Assembly (NCBI GenBank): GCA_947579665.1
Contig: OX388349.1
Span: 20,988,459-21,052,458, forward strand
Source: Sympetrum striolatum
Lineage: Eukaryota > Arthropoda > Insecta > Odonata > Libellulidae
DNA length: 64,000 nt
Direction: 5' to 3'
Below are positions 46,401 through 59,214 of this stretch, in pieces (within the stretch, counting starts at the first letter, position 1; each line of letters opens with the position of its first letter). The notes under the pieces were generated by a model. The model did not search any database and was not told where the DNA came from. It worked only from the letters and a program-made list of their open reading frames with translations. Position numbers and translations under genes: made by a program.

Positions 46401-48895
46401 TTTAGGATGAAAATTGCCCCAAATTATGGTTGATTCTCAAACGAAAACGAGAGATTAATTTTTCTCCGTTAACCTTGGTTATGAACCTACTAAAAAGGCG
46501 CTAACAACTATAATAATATCAAGCCGTTTCGTCCAGGCAATATTACTTTATGTGAAATTCGAATAAGAAAAACTTTATGCTACCTTGTCCCATCTATTGT
46601 TTACAGAAAATTTTCCCACATTAAATATATTTTCTCTTATTTTTATGGAAAAAAAAACATTTTTATTTTAAATCTAATTCCAGCTTATTCATTCTTCATA
46701 TTTTCTTCATTTTTCCTCAGCCAGTCTTCACATTTTCCATTATTTCTTATTTAAATATAGGATACATAAGTACACTAGTATAGTATTTGCATTCTGTTAT
46801 AAAACAATTAGTTAATTTTTCGATATGTAGTATATTTCTTTTAGCAATTTTAAATATTTTATTAATTCCTCGCTAACCATGGAAACTCTTGACTACAAAG
46901 TAGGAAGAATGGTACTCATTCAAAACCAAAACATCACATTATGGTGGTATTGATGCATGGAAAGGTATTAAAATATAATTGAGCTGCCAGATTTCTGGAA
47001 ATATGTAGTAAGTCCTACCTACAAAATTAGACAGTATTGGAAGAACAAATATCACAATATATTCTCTTATCAACAGCGACATCACGGAGAATAACTCATA
47101 CGTTGCGAAAGAGGGGGATATCCTTCCGTCGCCATCTGAAGAGAATGAATAAAAAAAGACTGACCGGTAGAATACTACATTTCTTAGATCAAAATTCAAG
47201 ATTTCAAATGACTAGATCAAAAATGATGTAAACGAAAAGAATCTTAAGTGCAATTTGGAATCTTAAGTAGTAAACCTAAAGGAGTTCGGAAAAAAATATA
47301 GATTTCAGTATTTCTTGGTAAATAGAAAAGAAGTAAGACATGAGCAACATAATAACAGAAAGAAATAATTACGAAATAATGAAATAGTGGTTAAGCAACA
47401 GATCTGAACTTGTGAAAATGCAATTTTACTCTATCGATGGATGGCGAACTCGTAGAGAAGGAAAACCTGCATGGAAAGTTACCTATATCAAATTTCAAGC
47501 CGCTGACTGTATAACTAAATCTTTCAAAAGAAACTAGGTGTTCTTTATAGTGGCATTAGGATAAATATTGGGTAATTTCGCAATAATTATGATAGTTCTG
47601 GAAGGCTGACGGGGTGAAATAGGGCGGGGTTTTTACTTGTGGCCGCTGAGGTAGAAGAAAAGGCCTGTCGTTGATCCCTTAGAATTCCGAACTAAGGTGA
47701 TATAGTTATGTGATGACTACTTATGTAAGAAACTGCCATATATAAAGCTTATTCGCAATTTTGAAAAACCAATCATAATAACTATTTCCATAGAGTAGAA
47801 GAGAAGGCCAAGCAGAAAAAGTTACGTGTAATAAATATTACTGAATTAATAGCGCGCAAAAAGTTTAATTGAAATCGTTTGAGAGTCATCGAAATATAGA
47901 GAAGAATAGAATGTAAAAGAAAAAGAAAATTTCTGTGACATTGTCAGATATGACATAGGTAAAAAAAATTAAATAGCGGAAAATTAACCACTAAAACATG
48001 CAGTTATAAAAGAAATGTGGTAAAAGAGCAAAGGAACGAATATGAGCCTCAGATTTAGATTAATATAAACAGTAATTACTTAATTCCAAAGGTTTCTCCG
48101 GTTTTAAAGATGTGAGCGTAGTATAAGGAAAGATCCAGAATTATTGATCCCTTCAAAGTTCGAGACATATCAATCGATACGCAAAACCACGTCACCTAAT
48201 TTGCAAACCTTGAGGCGGTAATCTGTTAACTGCACTAGTTTTCTTCGTTGTCCCCGAATCCGATACAGCAGTCGCTGATGCTTCGATGGATTTAGGCGCA
48301 ACTCGTCGCACGCCGAATACAGTCCTTCCCTTGGTTCGTGCCTATGCTTCTCATTATGCATGCCCTCTGTGCTCATGAATGCGTCATATCAACGCTTTAT
48401 GGACCACCTCTGCGGTACACCTCTCCAGGAAAATTCGTCGCTCTTTTCATTGATTCCCTATTTCCCGCTTATTCCCACTTACAGGTCCTTTTTCACGTTA
48501 ATTTCACGAATTTTCAAAGAGAAATTCACGTTTAAAACGTGATAAGTAAACTAGACGAAACGAATTCAGAAATTTCTAAATGTCCGTCAGTTTGCGTACG
48601 TGTTCATGACGTTGAGAACAGTTATGAACTCACTGATATCTTGAAAGTAAGGAATAGAGGTAATAAATACGCAAAACGTTGACATTTTCCGCAGAAACAG
48701 TTTATCTTATTTCGTGATGTCTTTCCATCAAGTAAAACCTTCGAGCATCTATCTCAGGGATAGATTATCATATTTCAATATATCTTTTACCGATTCGAAA
48801 AAGAGATAGGCTTATCGAAACCTAAAGGATATATATATTCATCTAATTTATTCCCATCGTTAAAATATAAACTGAAACATAGAGAAAAACAATTT
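46401..48895. other. AT-rich non-coding DNA
   Basis: Nothing recognised; a slightly GC-richer patch at 48170-48480 with short ORFs. Confidence 0.6.
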
Positions 48896-48904
48896 GTAAC
48901 TTTT

Positions 48905-48962
48905 CTACGCATATTATTTTCATGACCGGTTTTGCAAACGGTGAAGCATCTTCAAGTACCTG
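48905..48962 (-). ncRNA. Solo hammerhead-like / terminal-repeat relic
   Basis: Minus strand: ACTTGAAGA, T, stem GC/GC with TTCACCGTTT between, AAAACCGGTCATG. The ACCGGTC end and TTGAAGA start match the foldback motifs, and the DNA beyond it (CGTAGAAAAGTTACAAATTG on the minus strand) resembles the outer arm of the 36.6 kb foldback. No inverted partner is visible, so it is a single decayed arm. It lies about 120 bp upstream of the LINE remnant. Confidence 0.4.
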
Positions 48963-49079
48963 GATGATATGTATAAGGTTTGAAAATATTCTAAATTTCT
49001 AGAAAAAAAATTAACAATATAAATTTTTTCTCTTCTATGGTATACCTTCAACAAAGTAACACCTTGACGTATATATTTT

Positions 49080-49617
49080 GTAGTTAAACTCAAACGTTGT
49101 ACCAAATATATCAAATATAAATCAAATAAGAATGTTAAGGAGGCTGCGTACAAATCATTTGTTAGGCCAATCTTGGAATACGGGGAATGCCCATGGGACC
49201 CGCATGAGGTAGGTTTAAAGCGAAAAATAGAAAAGGTACAGAGAAAGGCAGCAAGATTCGTCTTAAGCAGATATGCAAGGCTTGATAGCGTTACTCAGAT
49301 GTTAAAAGAATTATGTTGGGAAAGTTTAGAGGAGCGGAGATTCAAGAAAAGGCTAGCTATATTTTTAAAGTATATACAGGAGTTAAATCATTTGAGGAAT
49401 TGTCAAACAAAGACTCTATGGCAAAATTTCACGGCAGAAAAGACCATAGATACAAAGTTAAACTAATAAAACAGCGAACAAACATCAGTAAATTCTCTTT
49501 TCTAAATCGTGCTGTTAAGGATTGGAATGATTTGCCTGCAGGAGTCTTGGAGCCCTTCCCAAAACATCATAGGGAGTTTGTGAAAAGATTGGGTAGAACT
49601 GTTAAGGATGAGTGAGC
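49080..49617 (+). pseudogene. 5'-truncated non-LTR retrotransposon RT (C-terminal end)
   Basis: Conceptual translation from about 49080 gives KRCTKYIKYK, NVKEAAYKSFVRPILEYG, WDPHEVGLKRKIEKVQRKAA, RFVLSRYA, SVTQMLKELCWESLEERR, which is the conserved C-terminal end of CR1/L2/Rex-like LINE reverse transcriptases (LVRP.LEYA..VWDP, EKVQRRAARFV, LGW..LEERR). One frameshift near 49365-49375 moves the reading to the next frame, where KVYTGVKSFEEL, SFLNRAVKDWNDLP and EFVKRLGRTVKDE follow, ending at a stop at 49613-49615. The polymerase catalytic part (with its YADD-type motif) and everything 5' are missing, as expected of 5'-truncated copies made by target-primed reverse transcription. Inactive. Confidence 0.93.
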
Positions 49618-49785
49618 TTGACGTTTACTAGTAGATGTGCAAAGAATAAATTTATATTTTTTTGTAATTCAAAAATTTAGATGGGATATGTAATAATATG
49701 TGCAATATATGTATATGTATATGTGTTACCACCGGACTATTAGTCCACTTGTAGCATTTTTTACAATAATTATAATAATAATATC
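49618..49785 (+). mobile_element. LINE 3' UTR and AT-rich tail
   Basis: After the ORF stop the sequence runs through a TATG/TATA-rich stretch, a small hairpin (GGACTATTAGTCC at about 49733), and ends in TAATTATAATAATAAT (about 49769-49784), a short-repeat tail of the kind that terminates CR1/L2-like elements instead of a poly-A. The 3' boundary is inferred from that tail. Confidence 0.55.
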
Positions 49786-52700
49786 CGTCATTTCATATAA
49801 TGCTATCACAGATTTTCTACGTAATTCTCCTATTTTTAAGGAGTAATTGGGTGTGAATTATGAAATTTATACCCGATTTATCTTGCAATATTCTATTTTC
49901 CTTATGGTACTACCTTCCGATAAATTTTAACCTTAGAATATAGCAGGTTAGAAGAGTTATTTTCAACATTCCATTTCTTATATTCATCATGATCAATCTG
50001 ATACTAATGTCACATCGAAAGAAAATAATGGTGGTAATAATATGAATTATTTCAATAATTAGACATATAATTTAATTCTATGGTATGATATTCTAAATAC
50101 TAATATCATGCGAAAAATAAAACCTGGTTCAGTTTATGGTAAGCTGAATTCCAGGGATATGAGTATGGACGTGAAACTTGGCATGGCCTTTTAAGGAAAT
50201 CGTACCTCAATATTTTTCACTCCCTTTTCTACTCTAATTCCATCACACTAAAAATGTCAGTCCTTTTATTCAAGTCTTAAGGTAACAATAATAAAGTCAA
50301 AATAAACGTGAAATCAAGAATATATATTTTGAACGGGTGGCGAGCACTAATGCGTAATACTCTTCCCATGATTGTATATCATCTATTCAATCTAGCATTG
50401 CCATTAAGCGAATGTATTTCCCTGCGACTATACATCAGGCGTCGGATAATTAGAATTAATGCGGAGCGAGTCGCAGAATTAAGCTGAATAAAAACATGGT
50501 GCGCTTCAATGGGTATCAAATGGCAGCAAAATTAAAACAATGACATTTGAGCAGCCTAAATGTGATGCTCTGATTAGCATATTGAAACTACACAAGAGCT
50601 TTCCAACTGATATATCAACTTAATTTCCGCATGAACAGAGCGCGTTCCGTGGAATAAGCGGAATAATTTCACACGATATGCGATGGATATCAGAAAGAAA
50701 TGGTATACTTAATCCAGGCTCTCAAATCGAGAAGGGAGAAATACGCGGAATTAGAAAATGTCTCGATTATAATAAATGTTAATTAACCTATCGAAGTGTA
50801 TAATACATACAACAATTTCCTATTGAATTTTTCGGTGACTATATCGAAAACATTATTTAAAAACTATACTTAACGTGAATGTTCGCGCATACATAGAAAC
50901 AAATTACAGCAAAATATATTAAATTCTTTGTGCCATACATTGATAATTGAATCTTGCAATAGTTAAATTACTTTGGTAGAATAATACGGCTTTAAATAGT
51001 TATAAATATTTTGGTTGTATCCAGCAATTCAATATGCAATTCTTCTAATCTGAAGTTCTAATATCTTTTACAAATGCCTGTGAAAAGTATTCAACTTGAA
51101 CCACTTTTCAATATAAATTTTCTTTTTACAAGTATTTAATTTTTTCTGAGAATTTTTTTTGGGTATAGTCACTTTTTGTTAAATTTTCTACCTCTCTACA
51201 TTTAGGGACTATATTTTTTTATATCAGGCTATAATACTCTATGTGAAACTATTTTAAAACTTTATTCGTCTGTGTGAATTCCCATTAAATGAACGGATAT
51301 GTGCGAAAAAATATTTTCTGGAGATTGACTTTAAGTATATGTATTTTAAAATAATCCACCAAAAAGCATGCAGACCTGTATATTTTCTACAAGTGACATG
51401 ACAGGATCAAGTCCTTACGAATATCTGACGCATAAATTCGAGCTGAAAAATGTGGAGATAAGCAGAAATCATGTTCCAAGTACCAAACTATTGTTATATA
51501 TTTAAGTTACTAATTTACAACAGAGAAAAAGGGTATACTGAGAAATGGTAGTTAAATACGTGACCAGGAATTTCAAGAAAATAGCTAAATCTTGAATTTG
51601 GTTAATTCAAAGCTCTTACTCTACATAGACGAAAAGGTTTATCATAAAATAGTTTAACGGTATCAATAATATCTTTGTGAAAAGTATCAGCTAAACTTCC
51701 ACAACTGCTAAAGAACAACGACCATGAACATAAAGGTCATAAAGAGCTCGTCAATGGAGACTCACGAAGCAAGTCAAACTAATAATTATTTACCAATAAA
51801 GAAAATGACGTAGTGATATCGAAAGGGATGTATAAGAGTTGGTAACTTTGGTTAACAACTGTGAAAAAACAAAGTATTAAAAATAGGAACTACCCAACAT
51901 CTGGGATTTCTGGTATCTAGCACAACTCAAGAAGAATTCTTGATAGTTCTTTCTCTTTGAACAAAGAGGAAGGATAAATGCTCTTTTGACAAGTACTTAA
52001 TATCAATAACATGAAACAGCATCGATAGATTCCACAGCATAGTCCGTTAAAAATAGGTAAAAGATTCAGCACTAGGAAAAAGTGCATAAATTAAGAGATA
52101 TGAGGCCTTAGGTCAACTCAGCCAATGAACATTAATACTAAAGGTAGAATTATGAAAAAGGTACCACAAGCGTGACTTTCTCAACGTTACCTTCATTCCA
52201 CATCGTTAGACACTCGTATAAGCAGCCTTAACCTGCTACCTCTCAAGAAGTCACGATATAATGATTATTCTTCTAGAATGTGCGATGTTTATTAAAAAAC
52301 AGACAAAAACTAAAGCACTAAAGCATAAAAAACCAAACATTCATAGAAACAAGTTCTTGTGTGAAATGAAAGAGAATGAATGATTCTTAAAGAAATTATA
52401 TATTTGCTCAATGTCTTTTTGCTACTCGATCAGTTAGGCCCCAACTTACAAAATCCAAACATGACAAATTACCTATGGGTTGTCAGCTCGCAGTTACGCA
52501 TGGTTTATTCCAAAAAATACATTTTTTTATTTCTTTCCAACCTCCACTTCATCATGCTTGATATACTCATCGATAGTTACTTAAAATAGAACTACGCAAA
52601 CGTTATCAAAGTCAACAGCACAGTTTATGAAATAACTAATGTTTTAATCCTTGCTTTATGATTCACGCTGCAAAATATAATATTTGTAGGATATATTTTC

Positions 52701-53055
52701 GAAGGTTAGATTTAGGTAAGCAACAAGTTTTAGTACCACTGCAACAGAGGACTGTAGTGCATGTCAGATCTTTAGTTAATCAATTTCTTTAACTTTGGAG
52801 AAAAATGAATAATTCCATACCTATAATTTTAGACAGAAAACCAGGAGTCTACTGCCAAACAATAATAATACGTCTTTAGGGACGAGATAGAGACAAAAAG
52901 TGTCTTCTTTCAACCTACCCATCGTAATACAATATATAATAATCAATTTCAAAGAGATAGTATGAGAAAAACTGAAAATAATTGTTGATGTGAAAAACCT
53001 AAGAAAATAAAATCAATCGTACTTCGTAAAATGACACATTGTAATAAAAACACAC
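49786..53055. other. AT-rich non-coding DNA
   Basis: Over 3 kb with no ORF above 69 codons and no recognised repeat. Confidence 0.6.
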
Positions 53056-53256
53056 ACTTGGTTATTTCCACACAATATTATTTTAAATATTAATAAAGTA
53101 TTAATATAATATTAATATAATATTAATATAATATTAATATAATATTAATATAATATTAATATAATATTAATATAATATTAATATAATATTAATATAATAT
53201 ATATAAACACAATATTTAAAAAAATAGTGTGGAAAGTTTTTCTTATTTAACCAAGT
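53056..53256. mobile_element. Foldback relic with 11-bp satellite at its centre
   Basis: The left arm (53056-53091: ACTTGGTTA, TTTCCACACAATATTATTTT, AAATATT) and right arm (53211-53256, with AATATTT, AATAGTGTGGAAA, TTAACCAAGT) are inverted copies; the right arm carries a short extra segment. The centre, where the other foldbacks have their hammerhead-like motif, is occupied by an 11-bp tandem array. The TTTCCACAC block links it to the 36.6 kb foldback. Confidence 0.75.
53099..53199. repeat. 11-bp tandem repeat, about 9 units
   Basis: Exact repeats of TATTAATATAA with almost no variation, all A/T. It probably expanded recently by slippage inside the hairpin. Confidence 0.97.
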
Positions 53257-53489
53257 AAAATCTTAGGGAAAAAATGATTCATTGCAGGAAAACACCAACT
53301 AAGAAGGAGGGTGTGAAAAAACAGCGCAAACCTACCGATAGTAATGATAAAAAGATGGTAGGAAACATGAAATCAAACAGCATAAACGAAACATGACATT
53401 TAGAAGGCGATAAAATTAAGTAACTTTTGCATTAATGAAACGATTCAAATTACAAACTTAACAATTAAGCAGAAACTGATCTTTGATCG

Positions 53490-53760
53490 ACAAAGTCAAG
53501 CGATGAGCCTGTTTACGCACACAGACAAGGCTGCCTTCACCGGGAAACGAATCCCGGCCCAGGCGGTCTGCCTACCGCTGGAGTCAGCGGCCAAACAAAA
53601 GGCGTGGTGCCGCGGGCGCCGTCCGGAGAGCACACGTTCTCAACGGCGCCGCGACGGCTATCGTATTATGCGAGTGTTGACTCTGTCCTTTGGACGGACG
53701 CTAATCGGGATTAGGCGAAAACGCAGCTGAGCGGACCAACGCTATCGAATCAGAGTGTCC
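53490..53760. other. CpG-dense islet
   Basis: The densest CpG stretch in the window: 22 CG dinucleotides in 53521-53700. It lies abruptly inside very AT-rich DNA. A plus-strand ORF of 75 codons (53503-53730; basic, SQRRRDGYR) is open, but no family was recognised. Could be a promoter/first exon, a conserved non-coding element or a foreign insertion. Confidence 0.5.
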
Positions 53761-56228
53761 TTATTGGAGGCCAAATTCCAGATTTGACATGCAAACAAAT
53801 ATTACTTCGCCCACCGTGATTCGTGCGAAACCGGGTATTTTAATTGCTTAAGTCCGCACTGTGCAGGATTAGTTCTCGAAATGGAATAATACACCGATAT
53901 CCTTTACAGATATTCCGCCAGAAAAAGGTTGACGAAACACTGTTGAACAGAAGAATTATCGTGGTGGCTTGAATCACGTGGGATCTCTAGTTTAACGGTT
54001 TTCTGTCATGAGGAATTTATTTTAGCTAGATTAAGGACAGTAGGTTCTAATCGGAGATACTTAAGGATATCATAGTTAGAATGAATACTACTAACACCTG
54101 AAAAAGTAAACCCGTTGACTAAATAGGTCGTTAATAAACTAATTGTGGAACTTACTTAGCGCGTTTTTCTTCTAAGATAGCCCTATCCTTCTAAGATGTC
54201 TACTGTATTCTGCTTAGTCAAGCAAGGGCATAAATATTTCATAATACTAACTTTTAGAATTTCATTAAATGAATCCTTCGGAAAAATCTCCAATTATTCA
54301 GGAATTCTCTTCCATTAACATAATCTGACAATGAGTTTAATCGAAAATTATCTGAGATATCTTTGCAAAAGACCACTAAAACTTAATTTTAAAGTCTAAG
54401 ATAATATATTTAGAGGTTAAGAGCCATACCGTACATGTAGATACTAATCATAACGCGTTTGGATAGTAACAATCAAAATTTAATATAATATGCTGCTCTG
54501 TTGATTATCTAGACATTTGTTGTTCGTTTTTTTAACCTGCTATGGCATTCACATTTTTTCCAAACTCTTTTGGTATTAATCTTTAGATGTGGTGGATTAT
54601 TTTCAGTTCAATATTGATATAAAAACATAACTTTGGAGGGTCAGGAATGCTTTTATATCAACCCTAAATATACTAATAAAAATAGATATATTGTAGCTGT
54701 GTATCACTGCACTTAGATATCTAAGTTATTAATTTCCAACAGATGTGTTTCATATATGAGAGAATTGTGTACACTGTCAACCCCAAGACTTTAAATTGAG
54801 TAAACTCAACCATTAATCTAAATATACTCTTGAAAATTTAACATTGTTTTCAAAGTGAAAGATATACAATATTTATTCAGGAAAGCTTTAGTTAACCTTA
54901 GGATGGCTGGACAGCGCCGAAACCGTTGGGGTTTGAAATATATGTGGACATATCTGAAGAGTTATTTTTATTCCATCTTTTCCTTGCAAAGAAAAATATT
55001 TGCATGATAATGTCAAAGTGTCGTTACCGAACATGCTATTTTAGTTTTTCAAAGCATACTGCACACATATGAGCTCTACACCAAATTATTGGATCCTTCA
55101 GAACCTGAAACTTAACTCTAACTACCACAGTTTGTGGATCAGAATTAGGTGGTTCAAAGCCTAATGAATGATCACCTGCTGTTAATCTTAGGGATTAATT
55201 TTCAAAAAAGAAAAACTAGAGAAAAGTAAACTGCGAAAACCCATCCTGTAATTGAAGATTAACTATAACGCTTCCTTCCTATTACACAGCGATCATAATT
55301 TAATTCAATGTAATTCAGCTTATTATACCAGATTCAAACTAATTTTACAGATTTCAACTTCTCAACACATCAACGCAAATAAAAATGTGATTTAATTAAT
55401 TAATGGAGCATTTAGTATTAATAACTCTCAATACAACAAAAGTATACACTGATACATCTATCTTTGCACGAGTCAAATGTGTTAACTGAGTCAATTTTGG
55501 AAAATGATCATTCCATACAATATTCTTCCTGAAATATGGTATAATACATCAAACAGTCCGTTAATAAATTAACCCATTTGCTTCTCAAAAGTCCGTTTAG
55601 TATTTCCAATTTCATTAATGCTAACGAAGTGAGAATTATAAAATTAACTAGAGTACATTATGATTCTCAGAAACATTAAGCCAACTAAATGATTTAATAG
55701 AAAATTTGATTTCAATTGGCATTTCCAGGAACATTTAGAGTACTCATTATTTAATCACTCTAATCGGCTTAAAACTTCCATAATTATCAAAACGCTAACT
55801 ACATCCGTTGGAGTGGCAAAAATGCCTATTTATTCGATGAAGACAAAACCCGCAGCAGTAAGTTAATCATTATAAAGGCTCATGTGAGCTGAAATAAAGA
55901 GATATTATTACTATAGAGACATTTTTCGACGCTGAAAATATGAGAATACTTGTATCTATCAAATAACTACATATATATTATTGCGACTTAAATTTTGCTA
56001 TAAATTAATAAAAATTTCTATAAACAGGAAACTGACTAAGAGCTTGTCATTTAGAAAGGAGGCTAAAATCTGCACATTATTTCGTTAATAGCGAAGTAAG
56101 CATAGACCCAGCCATCAAAGACTTAATTATATTATAATTTATAATAATAATAAGAAGGGAAAAAATTAGTAATTCAAAAGAAGAAAAACAAAGAAATTAA
56201 TCGTCAAAATTAAAATTCATTCAAAATG
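53761..56228. other. AT-rich non-coding DNA
   Basis: Nothing recognised. Confidence 0.6.
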
Positions 56229-56353
56229 TAAATATTTCTTATTGTTTCACAGGTTCTCTTCTATTAATTCTCTTACTTTGTAAACATAGCTATGCAAATA
56301 TTTTTTATTTTTTCACATGTTCTTAAATTCACTTACTTTGTAAACATAGCTAT
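56229..56353. repeat. Tandem duplication, unit about 60 bp
   Basis: Two copies: AAATATTTCTTATTGTTTCA...CTTACTTTGTAAACATAGCTAT (from about 56230) and the same order from about 56296; the last 22 bp are identical in both copies. Confidence 0.9.
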
Positions 56354-58140
56354 TCACTGAATGGTCTTATTAGTTTTGCAACAATTCAAGGAGTAAATAT
56401 TAAATTCTTTTTATGAAGAATTCGTTTGAATTTTACTTAAAGATATATTACCTTGGTATATTGCTACTCTCTATCTCCACAGAAACATCTTCGATTGAAA
56501 TTCAATGCAATTTTCGTTTACTAAAAGTAGATTTTATTACTAACGCAAAGACTTTTTTAATGCTGAAACTTGAACTATAAACCTTTTTATATGATTTTTC
56601 GCTTTTTCTCAAAGCATTATTTCCTGTTGAAACTGAGAGAGCATCTTATTAGTATTATTTTGATTTATCGATTTACGAATCCTCATGTAGGATGTAATTT
56701 AATCCCCTATTAAAACAATATAACGAATACATATCTGTAAAAAACTAAACAAAATGATTAATAACAACAGGTCAAACGATCTTATGTGGCATAGAATATC
56801 TGATACAGGTAAAAAGAAGATAAAAAATGAAGGATATTTAGAAAATTAATGATATTTTCTTCCCTACATACAATTTAATACGAACGTATTTTAATCACTT
56901 CATAATGTTTTACAGCCTTAATAGTCTGAACACAATATTGCCTATTTGAAAATAAATTAAAATTCCTTCCAAGTAGCTTTCAATTACTGTATTTATTTAC
57001 CATAAACATATTATTTATCCTTAATTATGCAAATATTCTTCCATTTTTATCAAAACGTTTAATACCAGTGTGTGTCTCTCTTTCCGGCCTCTAAATACAA
57101 AAAGGGTAATTAATTTTGGCACTTTTAATTGCCATTAAAATTGGAAATGAACCCTATATTAATTGATCACAAACAATTATGATGAAGAACTTTAAAAACC
57201 TACGTTTTTTATTTCATTATATTCTATTTTCATAAAATGAGCATCATAACCCAAATACTTGATTCATCAAGGAGTTAGTATTATGTTTTAGAGATAAATA
57301 TTTCAGATGCATCCATCATAAAATACAATTCTAGTGAACTGCTCACTTTTTTATTATTATGGCCGAAGTTTGAATGTGAAATTAATACCTATTAACTTGA
57401 TTAACAAAGTTGATACCTTTTACTCTTAAAACTTCAAGACATAATTTTCCTTTTTGATTTTTTTGTTTATCAACGGTACAAATTCCTGCCTAGACCAACT
57501 GAGTCTGAGTCACTTCTTTGTATTGCATTTTATTCCATTTATAATCATACTGGTCATTTTTGCATATGTATTGTTCTTTCACAAACATCTAAATTGCTTA
57601 AGTACGACAAAAGCATTGATTCATATCTCTCTGTAAGCATCCAGTTAAGGATGATCCATGATAATTATTGTTAATGGGTTATAACCAGGTGAACTGATCT
57701 CCCGCTTGGATTAGGAAGAGTTCATTGCTAAAATTACCATTCACAGTGTAGTACAAATTCAACATGGGTTTGACCTAGTGAGAGAGTAGTGTTAGGATGC
57801 ATAGTATGATTTATAAATTTTATTATCCTCTTTTAACGTCGTATCTGTTATCATTTCTTGATGGATGGATTTTTTTTCATTTTTATGTTGGTACAGGATA
57901 AGGAATAAAGCATATTTTCTTTACTTTTTATTGTAGTCTTATTCGTGGCTTTTATAGTATGACGTCTACTGAGATATGAGTACAATGAATAGCGGCACTA
58001 ACAAACGTTTCTCCTTATGGTATGTCAAGAAAGGAGTTATTTGTAAACTAAATGTGATTCACATACGTGGACATGCCGTGCAAATAGAATTCTGGCTCAG
58101 AAATAAAAGCAAGGGCAAAATACCTCACTCCTTATCTAGC
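56354..58140. other. AT-rich non-coding DNA
   Basis: No recognised gene. A poly-C run (two blocks within 58156-58170) follows near the end. Confidence 0.6.
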
Positions 58141-58170
58141 CTAGTAAACCTCCTACCCCCCTCCCCCCCC

Positions 58171-58940
58171 TAGCTCTTGGTAGTTAATGTCTGAAAGAGT
58201 GAGGTACAGACCAGCCAGCTTCCAGGCTGAATACTCAACTGGCAGATTTTAATGCCGGTACGCTTGAGTTGATTTTAAGATATCTTTCGTAGGTTTCCCT
58301 TCAACTTTGCGTGCGGTTTAAGGATTTACTTAAAAAGTATAATATTATATGCTATCTAAAAATCATTGAAGAAACATTCCTGCATAAGCCTAACAATACT
58401 TTCCGTGTTAAAGCGTGAAATATAAATTTTCTGAGTGAATTCATGTATGGAAAAGGAATATCTGCCAAAAAATATTGTTGGCTTCCATTTTTTATACAAT
58501 CTGTACAGATTATTGGACTTAAATATACGAAAACTTGTTCAGCTTCATCTACATTACCAGCCCACAACCCACAACTCGGCGTTTGCCAGGGAGTGAAAGA
58601 ACGAACCGAATTTGTTGGCGCAACGATAAGAGTGCCTTCCCAAAATTTCATAGTAATCCATAGTCAAACAATTATGAGGATAGAATCTAGGAGACGGCCA
58701 ATACTTTGTGAATACCAAAGTCGATTCTGTGGAAAGGCATACATGGTTTACTCATCCCTTGATGGAAAGGGAATAAAATTTACCTACACCATAGGAAATA
58801 CCGAGTATTTCGATAGGATAAGCGTATTTCATGCGATTTAACTCAATTTAAATTCAATCAAATAAGCCTTGACTTTCTGGAACACCATTACTGGACGCAT
58901 GGTTAATAAGTGAGCAACATCTCAGCAGAAATACTATATG
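58171..58940. other. Non-coding DNA, unrecognised ORFs on both strands
   Basis: A plus-strand ORF of 132 codons (58443-58841) and an overlapping minus-strand ORF of 99 codons (58352-58651) share moderate GC. Neither resembles a known family, and their mutual overlap argues that the region simply lacks stops. Confidence 0.4.
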
Positions 58941-58974
58941 CGAAAAGTTTAAGACTTAAAAATTCATCATCAGG
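58941..58974 (-). ncRNA. Solo decayed hammerhead-like motif
   Basis: Minus strand: CCTGATGATGA, TTTTTAAGTC, TTAAACTTTTCGC. The CTGATGA core is intact and the layout parallels the 60.6 kb motif (CTGACGATGACTTC...GAAGTCGAAA), but G12 is lost and the stem has a mismatch. No inverted partner seen. Confidence 0.3.
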
Positions 58975-59214
58975 CAAAGAAACATACAAGTAAACCCTCA
59001 ATATACTTAAAGAGGGGAAAAGAGATAAATTTAATAAATTTCAATTGCGTATTTGGTTATAGATACATGTATAGGCATCATCTGTATTTGTATATGTTTC
59101 AATTTAAGATTTTAACGCAACAATAATTCCAGATGAAACGATATCCTCTTATCACTAGCACAACGACTAAACAAGAAAGCCATATGAAAACAGCAGTGGT
59201 GTAAATGAGGACAT

